DNA from: JAHJUB01 sp041653615 [NCBI: Candidatus Ratteibacteria bacterium]
GTDB lineage: Bacteria > Ratteibacteria > UBA8468 > MWAK01
DNA: 64,000 nucleotides
Direction: 5' to 3'
Assembly (NCBI GenBank): GCA_041653615.1
Contig: JBAZEZ010000009.1
Span: 6,194 to 70,193, forward strand
Under the pieces are notes generated by a model. That model did no database searches and had not been told where the DNA came from. It was given only the letters and a program-made list of their open reading frames with translations. Made by a program: the position numbers and the translations under genes. The first letter of the stretch is position 1. Each line of letters begins with the position of its first letter. Below, in pieces: positions 1-8,988 of this stretch.

Positions 1-2
1 AC

Positions 3-2495
3 TTTTCCGAAACACAAAAGCCGGTCATTGAGCGGGTCGAAACAGAACTGAAAGTCATTGAAAACATGGGGTATCCCGGCTATTTTCTGGTTATCCAGGA
101 TATCGTCAATTTCGCGAAGCAAAACGGCATCGCGGTCGGTCCCGGACGCGGCTCCGCAGCCGGAAGCGTAGTCGCGTACCTGCTTGGAATAACCGACATT
201 GACCCTTTAAAATACGGGCTTATCTTTGAACGTTTCCTCAACCCGAACCGAATTTCGCTGCCGGATATTGACATTGATTTTGAGGATAGCCGCCGCGATG
301 AAATAATCACTTACGTCCGCAGCAAATACGGCGCCACCCAGGTTGCCCAGATAGTTACCTTCGGAACCCTTTCCGCCCGCTCGGTAATCCGGGACGTGGG
401 CCGCGTAATGGGTTTACCTTACGCCGAAGTGGATAAAGTCGCTAAACTGGTACCGGGAGAACTGCATATCAAGCTTGCCGAAGCGCTAAACCAGGAACCG
501 GAGCTGGCCCGTCTGGTTTCCGGTAATGAAGAGATGCGGCGGCTTTTTGAAATTTCCAAAACCCTGGAGGGCCTGCCCCGGCATGCTTCCACCCACGCGG
601 CCGGAATCGTCATCGGCGATAAACCCCTGGAAGAATACGCTCCGCTCTTCCTGGGCACCAACGACGCGGTTACCACCCAGTACGACATGAACGCGCTCAG
701 CGAAATCGGCCTCCTGAAAATTGACCTGCTGGGTCTTAAAACATTAACCGTAATTGACCAGGCAAAAAAACTGATTGACCAGCGCTACCACCGGCCCATA
801 ACTTTCCCGCCGGATGACCGCCGCACCTACCAGATGCTCTCCGAAGGCAACAGTTTCGGCATCTTCCAACTGGAAAGCACCGGCATGCGCGACCTCCTGC
901 GCAAAATCAGTCCCAACGTTTTTGAAGATATCATAGCCATCCTTGCTCTGTACCGTCCCGGCCCCCTGGGAAGCGGAATGGTGGAGAGTTTTATCACCGG
1001 TAAGAAACATCCGGGTAAAATCCACTACGACCATCCGGTCCTGAAAGAAATCCTGCTCTCAACCCATGGCATAATACTCTACCAGGAACAGGTAATGGAA
1101 GTCGTACATCGGCTGGGTAATTTTACGCTGGCGGAAAGCGACCTTTTCCGCAGAGCGATGGGTAAGAAAATTCCGGAAATAATGGAGGAGAACCAAGAAC
1201 GTTTTGTGAAGGGCGGCCGGCAAAACGGACTTTCCGAGAAGATCGCGGAGAAAATTTTTAACCAGATCGTGAAGTTTGCCGGTTACGGATTCAACAAGAG
1301 CCACAGCGCCGGCTATGCCACCATCTCCTACCAGACAGCCTACCTGAAAGCCAACTACCCCCTGGAATTCATGGCCGCGCTCTTGAACAGCGAAACCGGC
1401 AACAGCGACAAGATTGTGGAATATACCCAGGAATCCGAACGGATGCACATCTGGATTCTGCCGCCCTGCGTCGAAGAGAGTTTTGCCTATTTCACCGTCT
1501 TCGGCAACGATATCCGATTCGGTCTGGCCGCAATCAAAAACGTCGGCTTTTCCGCGATCGAATCAATCGTCAGCGCCCGGGAAAAAGACGGACCCTTCAA
1601 AGACCTTTTTGATTTCTGCCGTCGGGTGGACTTACGCCTGGTAAACCGAAAGGTCCTGGAAAGTCTGATTAAAGCAGGCGCCTTCGACCTTTTCCGCCTG
1701 CACCGCAGCCAATTAATGGCCCTGATTCCCTACACGCTCCAAACAGCCGGCAGTTATCAGGAAGACGAACGCCGCGGCCAGAACACACTCTTCGGTGATT
1801 CCAGCGCCACCGTCAAATTCCGGATGCCCGGGGAAGTTACGGCTTTGCCGGAGTGGACGGAACCGGAAATCCTGGCCGGTGAAAGAGAGGTGCTGGGTTT
1901 TTATCTCTCCGGACACCCACTCGGACACTACGAAAAGATTTTGACCCAATTTGCCAAAAACAACGTCAAGGAAGTCCTCGCCCTGAAATCCGGCGCGACG
2001 GTACGGTTAGGCGGCCTGATTGAAAAGGTCAAAAAATTAGTAACCAAAAGAGAAGGGAAGCGCATGGCCAGTTTCACTTTCGAGGACCTGACCGCCAAAA
2101 TTGAAGCGATGGTCTTTCCGGAAGCCTTCGAAAAATTTGCCGGGTTCATCCACCCCGGCAGCATCGTCTTTTTGGAAGGAAGAGTTGACGTCAGGGAAGA
2201 AACCGCGCAGATACTGGTCAGTGAAATCGTACCCGTTTCTGAAGGAATAAAACGCTATACCCAAAAGGTGGAAGTCACTTTCTTTCCGGCCGGAACTGAA
2301 GAAAAGACCCTGAAAAAATTTCAAGACCTGGTTGCGAAATACCCGGGCACAACACCGCTCCACCTGAAACTGATGTTCACCGGTAAACGGGCCGCCCTGG
2401 TAAAATTGAACGGCGATTACCGAGTCGCTCCGGAAGAATCTTTCGTAAAAGCAGCCGAAGATATCTTCGGCCAATCTTCCGTAACTCTTTCGTAA
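3..2495 (+). CDS. dnaE: DNA polymerase III alpha subunit, C-terminal part (5' end outside window)
   Basis: Replicative polymerase catalytic subunit. The reading frame is open from base 3, before the first ATG at 66, and the residues before that ATG already match the family, so the gene starts upstream of the window. By comparison with the E. coli protein about 330 N-terminal residues (PHP domain and part of the palm) are missing. Visible are the palm motif PGRGSAAGS, the catalytic acidic motif PDIDIDF (near base 261), the finger region with RHASTHAAG and YRPGPLGSGM, the helix-hairpin-helix part (FNKSHSAGYA to the NVG region) and a C-terminal OB-fold (bases about 2000-2230, LGGLIEKVKK). The stop is TAA at 2493-2495. 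Nothing downstream looks co-transcribed; a repeat-rich gap follows. Identification is secure. Confidence 0.97.
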   Translation, partial: FSETQKPVIERVETELKVIENMGYPGYFLVIQDIVNFAKQNGIAVGPGRGSAAGSVVAYLLGITDIDPLKYGLIFERFLNPNRISLPDIDIDFEDSRRDEIITYVRSKYGATQVAQIVTFGTLSARSVIRDVGRVMGLPYAEVDKVAKLVPGELHIKLAEALNQEPELARLVSGNEEMRRLFEISKTLEGLPRHASTHAAGIVIGDKPLEEYAPLFLGTNDAVTTQYDMNALSEIGLLKIDLLGLKTLTVIDQAKKLIDQRYHRPITFPPDDRRTYQMLSEGNSFGIFQLESTGMRDLLRKISPNVFEDIIAILALYRPGPLGSGMVESFITGKKHPGKIHYDHPVLKEILLSTHGIILYQEQVMEVVHRLGNFTLAESDLFRRAMGKKIPEIMEENQERFVKGGRQNGLSEKIAEKIFNQIVKFAGYGFNKSHSAGYATISYQTAYLKANYPLEFMAALLNSETGNSDKIVEYTQESERMHIWILPPCVEESFAYFTVFGNDIRFGLAAIKNVGFSAIESIVSAREKDGPFKDLFDFCRRVDLRLVNRKVLESLIKAGAFDLFRLHRSQLMALIPYTLQTAGSYQEDERRGQNTLFGDSSATVKFRMPGEVTALPEWTEPEILAGEREVLGFYLSGHPLGHYEKILTQFAKNNVKEVLALKSGATVRLGGLIEKVKKLVTKREGKRMASFTFEDLTAKIEAMVFPEAFEKFAGFIHPGSIVFLEGRVDVREETAQILVSEIVPVSEGIKRYTQKVEVTFFPAGTEEKTLKKFQDLVAKYPGTTPLHLKLMFTGKRAALVKLNGDYRVAPEESFVKAAEDIFGQSSVTLS

Positions 2496-2587
2496 CACCC
2501 AACTGGTAGCGCTCCCCAATTCTTTCCCGGCCAAAAAAATAACCGCAGAGCAAAATCGGGCCTTTACCCTATAAAGCTCGTGCGGTT

Positions 2588-2744
2588 TGCGAAGCCCGCT
2601 TCAGCGGTTATGTCAGGCTTTGCCCGACGACCGCGTCCGCCGAAACTTTAGTGAAGGCGGAAGCCCGCGTTGTTTTGTTAAGCCCCCCTTCGCTAACCGC
2701 GCCATAGCCTTGGCGACGCCAAAGGCTTCGGCGGACACGGTCGG
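2588..2744. repeat. Family F palindromic repeats, nested copies
   Basis: Stretch of interlocking inverted repeats downstream of dnaE. CGACCGCGTCCGCCGAA (from about 2627) pairs with TTCGGCGGACACGGTCG (ending near 2743), and inside it TCCGCC..GGCGGA forms a smaller hairpin, the core motif of family F that recurs near 20.1, 21.5 and 36.1 kb. A spurious ORF across it has no protein character. Confidence 0.6.
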
Positions 2745-2763
2745 GGCGACTGGATACGAACCA
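2740..2763 (-). pseudogene. Partial tRNA copy (T-arm and acceptor 3' strand)
   Basis: These 24 bases match the 3' end of the tRNA-Pro gene at 2924-2947 with one mismatch, in the same orientation and 184 bp away. Only the acceptor 3' strand and T-arm are copied; the rest of a tRNA cloverleaf is not found. A tRNA 3'-end duplication is the usual trace left by integration at a tRNA gene, but no integrase is nearby. Confidence 0.55.
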
Positions 2764-2825
2764 CTTCGCTCCGGAAACAGGTCTTTAGCTGGTCGCTACA
2801 AGACCTGACGTTTCCTGCGCTCGTT

Positions 2826-2851
2826 TTAAGAGGGGGCAGGCCCCCTCTTAA
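2826..2851. terminator. Strong bidirectional hairpin
   Basis: A perfect 11-bp inverted repeat TTAAGAGGGGG / CCCCCTCTTAA with a CAGG loop, followed by TTTT on the plus side and preceded by TTTT on the other. It could terminate transcripts from either direction (dnaE from the left, tRNA-Pro and the acsE-like gene from the right). Confidence 0.55.
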
Positions 2852-2866
2852 TTTTCTCCCCCAAAC

Positions 2867-2888
2867 GTGAAGGGAACTTTCCCTTCAC
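2867..2888. repeat. Small hairpin before tRNA-Pro
   Basis: GTGAAGGG and CCCTTCAC form an 8-bp stem with a six-base loop. There is no clear T-tract; it may help terminate or process the tRNA-Pro transcript, or be a repeat remnant. Confidence 0.35.
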
Positions 2889-2894
2889 ACATCC

Positions 2895-2918
2895 CTGGGT
2901 TCGAATCCTCCTTCAGGA
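2895..2918 (+). pseudogene. T-arm-like tRNA fragment
   Basis: The motif GGTTCGAATCC, diagnostic of a tRNA T-arm, occurs here on the plus strand without a matching D-arm or anticodon arm upstream. It is opposite in orientation to the intact tRNA-Pro 7 bases away. Probably a remnant; it could also be chance. Confidence 0.3.
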
Positions 2919-2924
2919 AGAATG

Positions 2925-2998
2925 TCGGGGCGACTGGATTCGAACCAGCGACCACCTGAACCCCATTCAGGTGCGCTACCAGGCTGCGCTACGCCCCG
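2925..2998 (-). tRNA. tRNA-Pro (anticodon GGG)
   Basis: The minus strand folds as a canonical cloverleaf: acceptor CGGGGCG/CGCCCCG, D-arm GCGC..GCGC with an AGCCTGGTA loop, anticodon stem CCTGA/TCAGG with loop ATGGGGT (anticodon GGG, proline), variable loop, and T-arm GCTGG-TTCGAAT-CCAGT. The discriminator base is A. CCA is not encoded (ACA follows). Confidence 0.95.
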
Positions 2999-3000
2999 AA

Positions 3001-3047
3001 ATAATCCTGTCATTCCCGCCTACCACATGCGGGAATGACAGGATTAT
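3001..3047. repeat. Family E palindrome (single hairpin)
   Basis: Perfect 19-bp inverted repeat beginning ATAATCCTGTCATTCCCGC with a 9-base loop. It fills the space between tRNA-Pro and the acsE-like stop codon, which lies at its right edge. Longer two-hairpin relatives occur at 22184, 31099 and 48324. Confidence 0.75.
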
Positions 3048-3844
3048 TACGCTTTGATTTTGCCTGCACGGAAAGCGGTTAAATACTCGACGCAATACTG
3101 GTCAAGTCCCATCAGCCCTTCCGCGGAAAGAGCGGCGGCAATCATCCCGGTATCGGTCGGGTCTATCAAAGCGGAATCAAGCCCATACCCGATTGCCAAC
3201 GCCAGAAAATAACGGTTGAGCATTCTCCGCTCCGGAAGTCCGAAGGAAACGTTGGAAAGCCCGCAGGTTGTTTTGACGCCGGGAATCGCCTGCTTGATGG
3301 CTACAATCGCTTCCAGAAAAATCCGGCCGTTATTCGGGTCGGTCCCCACCGGCTGAGCCAGCGGGTCAAGGTAAATATCCTCAACCTTCACTTTCCGGGC
3401 AACAAGTCTGCTTACTATCTTCTCCGCGTTCTCCACCCGGGTGGCCACATCGCAGGGAATGCCCCGGTCGTCCATGGTCAAGCCAACAACCTTGCCGGTA
3501 TAACCTTCGAAGAGCGGGAGCATTGCTTCCAGTTTGGCTTTCTCCGCATTGATGGAATTAACCATAACCTTCCCTTTAACCAGGGGCAGACAGATTTTTA
3601 AAGCATTCGCGTCGGCGCTGTCCAGGCAAATATCGGTATAGCCGATTTCCTGAACCGTCTCCACCAGCCAGCGCAGACCCGCCGACTCGTCCCCGGAACC
3701 AAGACCGGCGTTAAGGTCAAGATAACCGGCGCCGGCTTCCATCTGGATGCGCGCCTCTTTCTGGATAAACACCTTGTCCCTTGCCCTTAAGGCTTCGGCA
3801 ATCTTTTTACGGGTTGCGTTGATGCGTTCGCCAATAATAAGCAT
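3047..3844 (-). CDS. acsE: Methyltetrahydrofolate:corrinoid methyltransferase (AcsE/MetH pterin-binding family)
   Basis: A 265-residue TIM-barrel pterin-binding protein that moves a methyl group between methyltetrahydrofolate and a corrinoid protein, a step of the Wood-Ljungdahl pathway. The N-terminus MLIIGERINATRK, the DLNAGLG pterin-binding segment, the DPLAQPVGTD segment and CGLSNVSFGLPERR near residue 200 are typical of AcsE. The start at 3844 is chosen because GGAGG lies six bases upstream; an upstream in-frame TTG would overlap that site. No CO dehydrogenase/acetyl-CoA synthase or corrinoid protein gene is in the window, so the physiological partner is unknown; a role in another corrinoid methyl transfer is possible. 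Diverges from xylB. Confidence 0.85.
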   Translation of the reverse strand: MLIIGERINATRKKIAEALRARDKVFIQKEARIQMEAGAGYLDLNAGLGSGDESAGLRWLVETVQEIGYTDICLDSADANALKICLPLVKGKVMVNSINAEKAKLEAMLPLFEGYTGKVVGLTMDDRGIPCDVATRVENAEKIVSRLVARKVKVEDIYLDPLAQPVGTDPNNGRIFLEAIVAIKQAIPGVKTTCGLSNVSFGLPERRMLNRYFLALAIGYGLDSALIDPTDTGMIAAALSAEGLMGLDQYCVEYLTAFRAGKIKA

Positions 3845-3860
3845 AAAAACCTCCAAATTT

Positions 3861-3884
3861 GGGAGGGGGTGAAACCCCTCCCCT
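3861..3884. repeat. Family C palindrome
   Basis: GGGAGGGG and CCCCTCCC flank GTGAA, then CTACA. This is the same core as the repeats at 8871, 27844, 46152 and inside aroK at 58473. It lies in the acsE-xylB divergent gap just upstream of the acsE ribosome binding site. Confidence 0.65.
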
Positions 3885-3934
3885 ACAAAAACATTTTAAA
3901 TTGTATATGATATAATATTTAAGGAAATTTAGCA

Positions 3935-5467
3935 ATGAAAAAAACGCTATTTTTAGGGATTGACGTCGGTACGACCGGCGTAAAAGCCTTGCTGGTCGAT
4001 GAAACCGGAAAGGTCGTCGACCAGGCAACCAAAGAATATCCGCTCCTGGCGCCGAAACCCTTGTGGCTGGAACAAAACCCGGCGGACTGGTGGAGCGCCG
4101 CGGTCAAAGCGCTGCGGCTGATTTCCGGACGGCAAAAGCTCAAGGGAAACCTCCTGGCAATTGGCCTGACCGGCCAGATGCACGGCTCGGTCTTCCTTGA
4201 CCGGGAAGGCAAAGTCATACGACCGGCAATCCTCTGGTGCGACCAGCGGACCGGCGCGGAAGTAAAAGAGATTGAAAAACTGGTTGGCAAAAAGAGAATA
4301 AACCAAATTACCGGCAACCCGGTCTTTACCGGATTTACCGCGCCCAAAATATTGTGGCTGCGCAATAACGAACCCGCCGCCTACCGAAAGATTGCCAAAA
4401 TTCTCCTGCCCAAAGACTACCTTCGCTATAAATTAACCGGAGATTTTGCCTCGGAGGTAACCGACAATTCCGGAACCAGTCTCTTTGACGTTGAAACTAG
4501 GAAATGGTCTCCGGAAATCTTGAAAAAACTTCAAATCAAGCCTGACTGGTTGGCGCCGGTCTTCGAATCTCCGGATATCACCGGAAAAATTACCGCGGAA
4601 GCAGCCAACCTCACCGGACTTCCGGAAGGTCTGCCGGTGGCTGCCGGCGCGGGCGACCAGGCGGCCAGCGGATGCGGAAACGGGGCTGTCTCCCGGGGCA
4701 TAGTTTCAACCACCCTGGGAACTTCCGGTGTAGTCTTCGCTTTTTCCAACAAGGTCTTAAAAGATTCCGCCGGCCGGATTCATACGATGTGCCACGCGGT
4801 TCCCGGAACGTGGCACCTGATGGCCGTAAGTCTCTCCTCCGGCGGTTCCCTGCGCTGGTTCCGGGATAGTTTCTGCCGGGAAGAAATATCCGAGGCAAAA
4901 AATAAACATCAAGACCCTTACGAAATAATGACCGCGTCGGCCGCAAAAATTACCGCCGGCTCCGAAGGTCTGCTCTTCCTGCCCTACTTGACCGGCGAGC
5001 GCACACCTCACCCCAACCCCCTGGCCCGGGCCGTCTTCTTCGGCGCCACCGGCCAACACACCAAACCCCACTTCATTCGGGCAATCCTGGAGGGTGTAAC
5101 TTTTAGTCTGCGGAACGGAATGGAAATCATGAAAGAAATGGGATTGCCGATTCGCCAGGTGCGCGTTTCCGGCGGCGGAGCCCGCTCTGACCTCTGGTGC
5201 CAAATAATGGCCGACATCTTCGGGAAAAAACTGGTGCGGACCGAAAATCCGGACACTACCGCGTTGGGTGCGGCCATCCTGGCCGCGGCCGGCGTTAAAT
5301 ATTTTAAGGACGTACCGAAAGCCTGCAGCCGGATGGTACGGACAAAAGAGGTCTTCCATCCGAATAAAAAAGAAAAATTAATTTATAATCAGGCATACGA
5401 AATTTTCCGAAAACTCTACCCGGCGGTCGCCCCTTTTTTTGACTCGGTGGCCAAAATTAGGTTATAA
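3935..5467 (+). CDS. xylB: Xylulokinase (FGGY family)
   Basis: Phosphorylates D-xylulose to xylulose 5-phosphate for the pentose phosphate pathway. The 510 residues cover the whole family: N-terminal phosphate-binding motif [15 protein letters not shown] (residues 7-21), the sugar-site signature LTGQMHG near residue 76, the substrate aspartate region [12 protein letters not shown] near residue 240 and the second ATPase domain motif [11 protein letters not shown] near residue 410. AAGGA precedes the ATG at 3935. A TATAAT box at 3911-3916 is a possible promoter, though it would give a very short leader. No xylose isomerase or transporter is nearby; hisI starts 11 bases downstream, suggesting co-transcription. 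Other FGGY substrates cannot be excluded, but the xylulokinase motifs are clear. Confidence 0.9.
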   Translation: MKKTLFLGIDVGTTGVKALLVDETGKVVDQATKEYPLLAPKPLWLEQNPADWWSAAVKALRLISGRQKLKGNLLAIGLTGQMHGSVFLDREGKVIRPAILWCDQRTGAEVKEIEKLVGKKRINQITGNPVFTGFTAPKILWLRNNEPAAYRKIAKILLPKDYLRYKLTGDFASEVTDNSGTSLFDVETRKWSPEILKKLQIKPDWLAPVFESPDITGKITAEAANLTGLPEGLPVAAGAGDQAASGCGNGAVSRGIVSTTLGTSGVVFAFSNKVLKDSAGRIHTMCHAVPGTWHLMAVSLSSGGSLRWFRDSFCREEISEAKNKHQDPYEIMTASAAKITAGSEGLLFLPYLTGERTPHPNPLARAVFFGATGQHTKPHFIRAILEGVTFSLRNGMEIMKEMGLPIRQVRVSGGGARSDLWCQIMADIFGKKLVRTENPDTTALGAAILAAAGVKYFKDVPKACSRMVRTKEVFHPNKKEKLIYNQAYEIFRKLYPAVAPFFDSVAKIRL

Positions 5468-5478
5468 TTTTAAGAATT

Positions 5479-5802
5479 ATGGATTTGGTGGACCAAAAAG
5501 AGATAAAATTTAATGAGCAGGGTCTGGTTCCGGTGGTAACACAGGCTGAAAACGGAGAAGTCCTGATGCTGGCTTACGCCAATAAAGAAGCGCTGCGCCT
5601 GACACTGCAAACCAAAAAAGCTCACTATTTTTCCCGTTCCCGCCAAAAGTTATGGCTTAAAGGCGAAACTAGCGGCAACATACAGAAAGTAAAAGAAGTT
5701 TTAATTGATTGCGACCAGGACGCGGTTCTTTACCAAATAAAACAGAAGGGCGTGGCCTGCCATACCGGAAACCGCAGTTGTTTCTATCGAAAATTAAAAT
5801 GA
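5479..5802 (+). CDS. hisI: Phosphoribosyl-AMP cyclohydrolase
   Basis: Third step of histidine biosynthesis: opens the purine ring of phosphoribosyl-AMP. At 107 residues it is the cyclohydrolase alone, without the HisE pyrophosphohydrolase domain fused in enterobacteria. The metal-binding cysteines are visible in [10 protein letters not shown] and [13 protein letters not shown], and the core [16 protein letters not shown] is intact. It is isolated from other his genes. Its stop codon overlaps the secD start as ATGA, so secD is probably translated by coupling from hisI. Confidence 0.95.
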   Translation: MDLVDQKEIKFNEQGLVPVVTQAENGEVLMLAYANKEALRLTLQTKKAHYFSRSRQKLWLKGETSGNIQKVKEVLIDCDQDAVLYQIKQKGVACHTGNRSCFYRKLK

Positions 5803-7121
5803 AAACACTTTACGCTCGGGCTCTGGGAGTTCTGGTAGTCGCCGGCCTCTGTTTCTGGGCATTCTGGCCGCCTCAGCAAAAGGTGAAACTGGGCCTTGAC
5901 CTGCGAGGCGGTATGCAGTTAGTCCTACAGGTTCAGCCGGCCGCGGAATTAGCCAATGTTTCCATTGCCGAACTGACCGACCGCACGATGGAAGTCATCC
6001 GGAACCGGGTGGACTCTCTGGGTATCACCGAACCGCTCCTGCAGAAAGTCGGACAAGACCGAATCATGGTCCAGATGCCCGGAATTGAAAACCCGGAAAG
6101 AGCTCTGGAAATTTTAGGAAAAACCGCCTTCCTTGAATTCAAACTGGTAGAAGACAATCCGGACCTTTTGAAAGCGGCAATGGAAGGCAAAGTCCCGGAT
6201 GGTTACCAGCTGATTTACGAATACGAAAAAGACGCCAAGGGAGTTTCCCTGCCCGGTACGCCGTATCTGGTACACGCGCAGCCAAATCTGACCGGCCAGG
6301 ACTTGAGTAACGCCCGCCTTAGTTACAGCTCGGGCGCGATGCCGGTCGTTGACATGGAACTGAATTCCGAAGGCGCCAAAAAATTTGCCGAAGTAACCGG
6401 CGCAAACATAGGCAGGCGGCTGGCCATCGTGTTGGACGGAATCGTCCAATCCGCGCCGGTCATCAAAGACAGGATTCCTTCGGGAAGGGCTCAAATCTCC
6501 GGAAAGTTCACCACCGCGGAAGCCAATGATTTAGCCCTGGTGTTACAAGCCGGCGCCCTGCCGGCCAAAATTGAAGTCATTGACCGGACTGTAGTCGGTC
6601 CGAGTTTGGGAAAAGATTCCATTAATAACGGTATTAAAGCATGCCTGTTGGGCGCAATTCTGGTAGTAGCTTTTATGATTGTCTATTATACCGCCGGCGG
6701 CCTGGTGGCAAACTTCGCCCTGGCCCTTAATATTCTCATCCTTTTGGGAGTTCTGTCTTACTTCCGATCCACCCTGACCCTGCCCGGCATCGCCGGTATC
6801 GCCCTGACCATCGGGATGGCGGTAGACGCCAACGTCCTTATCTTTGAACGTATCCGGGAAGAACTGCGCGCCGGCAAAACCATCCGGGCCGCCCTGGACC
6901 GTGGTTACGAACGGGCGATGGTGGCCATTATCGATTCCAACCTTACCACGGTAATTGCGGCCATCTCCCTCTTCATCTTCGGCCGCGGTTCAGTGAAAGG
7001 TTTCGGCCTGACCCTGACTATCGGCATTCTGGCAAATATCTTCACCGCGGTGCTGGTAACACGATTAATTTACGATTTTGCGTTAAACAAATTCCCGATT
7101 AAGAAACTGAGGATTGGATAA
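5799..7121 (+). CDS. secD: Protein translocase subunit SecD
   Basis: Inner-membrane subunit that uses the proton-motive force to help SecYEG export. At 440 residues it has an N-terminal membrane anchor (residues about 7-22), the motif [10 protein letters not shown], a periplasmic P1 region, and a C-terminal block of five membrane segments with the conserved [17 protein letters not shown]. The start at 5799 overlaps the hisI stop (ATGA) and gives the expected short cytosolic N-terminus; an upstream start in the same frame would only add residues shadowing hisI. Forms a pair with secF. Confidence 0.96.
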   Translation: MKTLYARALGVLVVAGLCFWAFWPPQQKVKLGLDLRGGMQLVLQVQPAAELANVSIAELTDRTMEVIRNRVDSLGITEPLLQKVGQDRIMVQMPGIENPERALEILGKTAFLEFKLVEDNPDLLKAAMEGKVPDGYQLIYEYEKDAKGVSLPGTPYLVHAQPNLTGQDLSNARLSYSSGAMPVVDMELNSEGAKKFAEVTGANIGRRLAIVLDGIVQSAPVIKDRIPSGRAQISGKFTTAEANDLALVLQAGALPAKIEVIDRTVVGPSLGKDSINNGIKACLLGAILVVAFMIVYYTAGGLVANFALALNILILLGVLSYFRSTLTLPGIAGIALTIGMAVDANVLIFERIREELRAGKTIRAALDRGYERAMVAIIDSNLTTVIAAISLFIFGRGSVKGFGLTLTIGILANIFTAVLVTRLIYDFALNKFPIKKLRIG

Positions 7122-7136
7122 AACAACAAAAATCCT

Positions 7137-8030
7137 ATGAATATATTCCATCAAGTACCTAAATTTGATTTTATGGGCAAACGGGGCATCTTCTTCACCT
7201 TTTCGCTTTTGATTACAGTTGGCGGCTTAATCGTAACCTTCTGGCGCGGACCCAACCTCCTTTCCGAAGATTTTACCGGCGGTTATCTTACCCAACTACA
7301 ATTCAGCCAGCCGATTGATGTCGGAGAAATACGAACCCTTCTGATTAGCCGCGGTTATTCTGACGTCGCGCTCCAGAAGGTCGGCGAACAAGGAACAAAA
7401 ATCATCATCAAAACCAAAAAAGGCGGCTCCGAAATCATCTCAATCATCAAAGAAACGTTTCCCAATCAAGCGGTTGAAGTGCTCGGCGAAGAACAGATAA
7501 GCCCGACGATGGGTGAAACAATACGCAAGCAGACTATCCTGGGCTGCCTGGTCGCCCTGGTTGGTATCCTGATTTATATAGCGGCCCGTTTTGAATTTCG
7601 TTTCGCGGTCGGAGCCATTGTCGCAATTGTCCACGACCTTTTGGTCGCCCTCGCCTTTCTGGCCCTAACCGGTCGGCAGATAGACAGCTTGGTCATCGCG
7701 GTTTTCCTGACCATCCTGGGTTATTCCGTAAACGATACGGTTATCATCTTTGACCGTATCCGGGAAAATCTCCGGGGCCTGCGCAAAATAGAAGACCCTA
7801 CTGCCATCTTCAACCGCTCCATCAACGAAACGCTTTCCCGGACCACCATCACGGTTCTAACGGTTCTCCTAGTAACGCTCTGCCTCTTCATCTGGGGCGG
7901 ACCGGTCCTCAATAACTTTTCCTTCGTCCTGCTGGTCGGTTTCATCACCGGAACCTACTCTTCTATTTTCATCGCCTCCGCCGTCGTCATCGCCTGGGAA
8001 AAAAAGTCTCCCCACCGCTTCCGAACTTAA
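7137..8030 (+). CDS. secF: Protein translocase subunit SecF
   Basis: Partner of SecD in the SecDF export complex. The 297 residues contain the N-terminal membrane segment, the motif DFTGG in the first periplasmic loop (residue about 46), and the hallmark GYSVNDTVIIFDRIRENL near residue 200 followed by the last membrane segments. Starts 15 bases after secD; no convincing Shine-Dalgarno sequence is visible, so coupling to secD translation is likely. Confidence 0.96.
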   Translation: MNIFHQVPKFDFMGKRGIFFTFSLLITVGGLIVTFWRGPNLLSEDFTGGYLTQLQFSQPIDVGEIRTLLISRGYSDVALQKVGEQGTKIIIKTKKGGSEIISIIKETFPNQAVEVLGEEQISPTMGETIRKQTILGCLVALVGILIYIAARFEFRFAVGAIVAIVHDLLVALAFLALTGRQIDSLVIAVFLTILGYSVNDTVIIFDRIRENLRGLRKIEDPTAIFNRSINETLSRTTITVLTVLLVTLCLFIWGGPVLNNFSFVLLVGFITGTYSSIFIASAVVIAWEKKSPHRFRT

Positions 8031-8037
8031 GAATTTT

Positions 8038-8141
8038 TTGGACGCAGCTATACGCAGAAACAGCCGGATAATGCTAAAAAATAATTCTTTAACTTAATCT
8101 TTAATCTGTATCTGCGATTATCTGCGAAAATCTGCGTCCCA
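8038..8141. repeat. Family A palindromic element, copy 1
   Basis: About 104 bp with inverted ends (TTGGACGCAG at the left, CTGCGTCCCAA at the right) and inner inverted segments (TACGCAGAAA / TATCTGCG). One of seven related copies in the window; it fills the secF-rsmD gap. Confidence 0.8.
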
Positions 8142-8159
8142 ATAAGCACGCATTAATCT

Positions 8160-8807
8160 ATGTATATCTTCGCCGGACGTTTCAAAGGACGCCGTCTTTT
8201 CTTTCCGCCCATGCCCGTCATCGCGGGTAAAATCAGACGCAAACCCGGCGAAAAAACGCTCCGTCCCACCACCGGTTTAGTCCGCCGGGCAATTTTTGAC
8301 ATCCTGGCTCCGATAATATCAGATAGTTCTTTTCTGGACCTTTACGCCGGAACCGGCGCGGTGGGCCTGGAAGCGGTGAGCCGGGGTGCCGAAAAAGTTA
8401 TCCTGGTGGAAAGCAACCCAAAAACAGCCCTTTACCTGAAACAGAACCTGGAATTGATTAAGGCGGCCGCTAAAAAGGAGGGGGTTGAGATTGCGGAAGA
8501 AAATCTAATATTTTATCCGTATCAGGCGGAAAAAGCGATTTCGATTCTGGCCGAAAAAAAAGAGGGGTTTGACATCGTTTTCGCGGACCCGCCCTACGAC
8601 TTCAGCGAACAAAAAATTACGGAATTAATCGCGCAAATTTTTGAAGGGGGAATACTCCGACCCGACGGGAAACTTATCCTCCAGCATATTTCCGGCCTGG
8701 AAAAAAATCTGCTCTTTAAAGAAAGCATCGCTGCCCTGACGCTCACCGTTGAAACCCGCCGCTACGGTTACTCCTCCCTTTCGTTCTTCTGTCCGTCACC
8801 CTCCTAA
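8160..8807 (+). CDS. rsmD: 16S rRNA (guanine966-N2)-methyltransferase
   Basis: Methylates G966 of 16S rRNA in the small subunit. The 215 residues include the N-terminal AGRFKGRRL, the conserved LRPTTGLVRRAIFDIL, the SAM-binding motif DLYAGTGAVGLEAVSRGA and the catalytic FADPPYDF. Between KGRR and RPTT there are about 15 residues more than in E. coli RsmD; the DNA there contains a small CCCG..CGGG inverted repeat and may be repeat-derived. No Shine-Dalgarno is obvious and repeat A1 ends 18 bases before the start. Usually adjacent to coaD, but here coaD is about 11 kb away across the accessory stretch. Confidence 0.93.
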   Translation: MYIFAGRFKGRRLFFPPMPVIAGKIRRKPGEKTLRPTTGLVRRAIFDILAPIISDSSFLDLYAGTGAVGLEAVSRGAEKVILVESNPKTALYLKQNLELIKAAAKKEGVEIAEENLIFYPYQAEKAISILAEKKEGFDIVFADPPYDFSEQKITELIAQIFEGGILRPDGKLILQHISGLEKNLLFKESIAALTLTVETRRYGYSSLSFFCPSPS

Positions 8808-8836
8808 ATATAGCGGTACGATTCATCCGACGTATT

Positions 8837-8926
8837 GTCGTAGTGCGACCCTTTCAGGGTCGCCGGGTTTTGTAGGGGCGGGGATGCATCCCCGCCCACG
8901 GAAGGGGGCACAGCCCCTCCCCTACA
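8837..8926. repeat. Composite repeat: GACCCTTTCAGGGTC hairpin plus family C
   Basis: A small palindrome GCGACCCTTTCAGGGTCGC is followed by TGTAGGGGCGGGGATGCATC and ends with CAGCCCCTCCCCTACA, giving a long imperfect inverted repeat with TGTAGGGG / CCCCTACA ends. The small palindrome recurs at 16701 and 60148. No gene fits this 180-base gap. Confidence 0.65.
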
Positions 8927-8988
8927 CAAGCCATCTCTTGACTTATACAACAATGTTTGGTATAATATCTGCAAAATAGGAGACGATT

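Noticed and set aside
2741-2780. Possible tmRNA 5' end (GGGGCGACTGGAT)
   Set aside because: The match is explained by a partial copy of the tRNA-Pro 3' end on the other strand. No tag ORF, pseudoknots or matching tmRNA 3' end follow.
2587-2808. 73-residue ORF downstream of dnaE
   Set aside because: Runs through nested palindromes and a tRNA fragment; composition is not protein-like and no ribosome binding site is seen.
3911-3916. TATAAT as the main xylB promoter
   Set aside because: It would start transcription within the AAGGA ribosome binding site and no good -35 box stands at the right distance; left as a note only.
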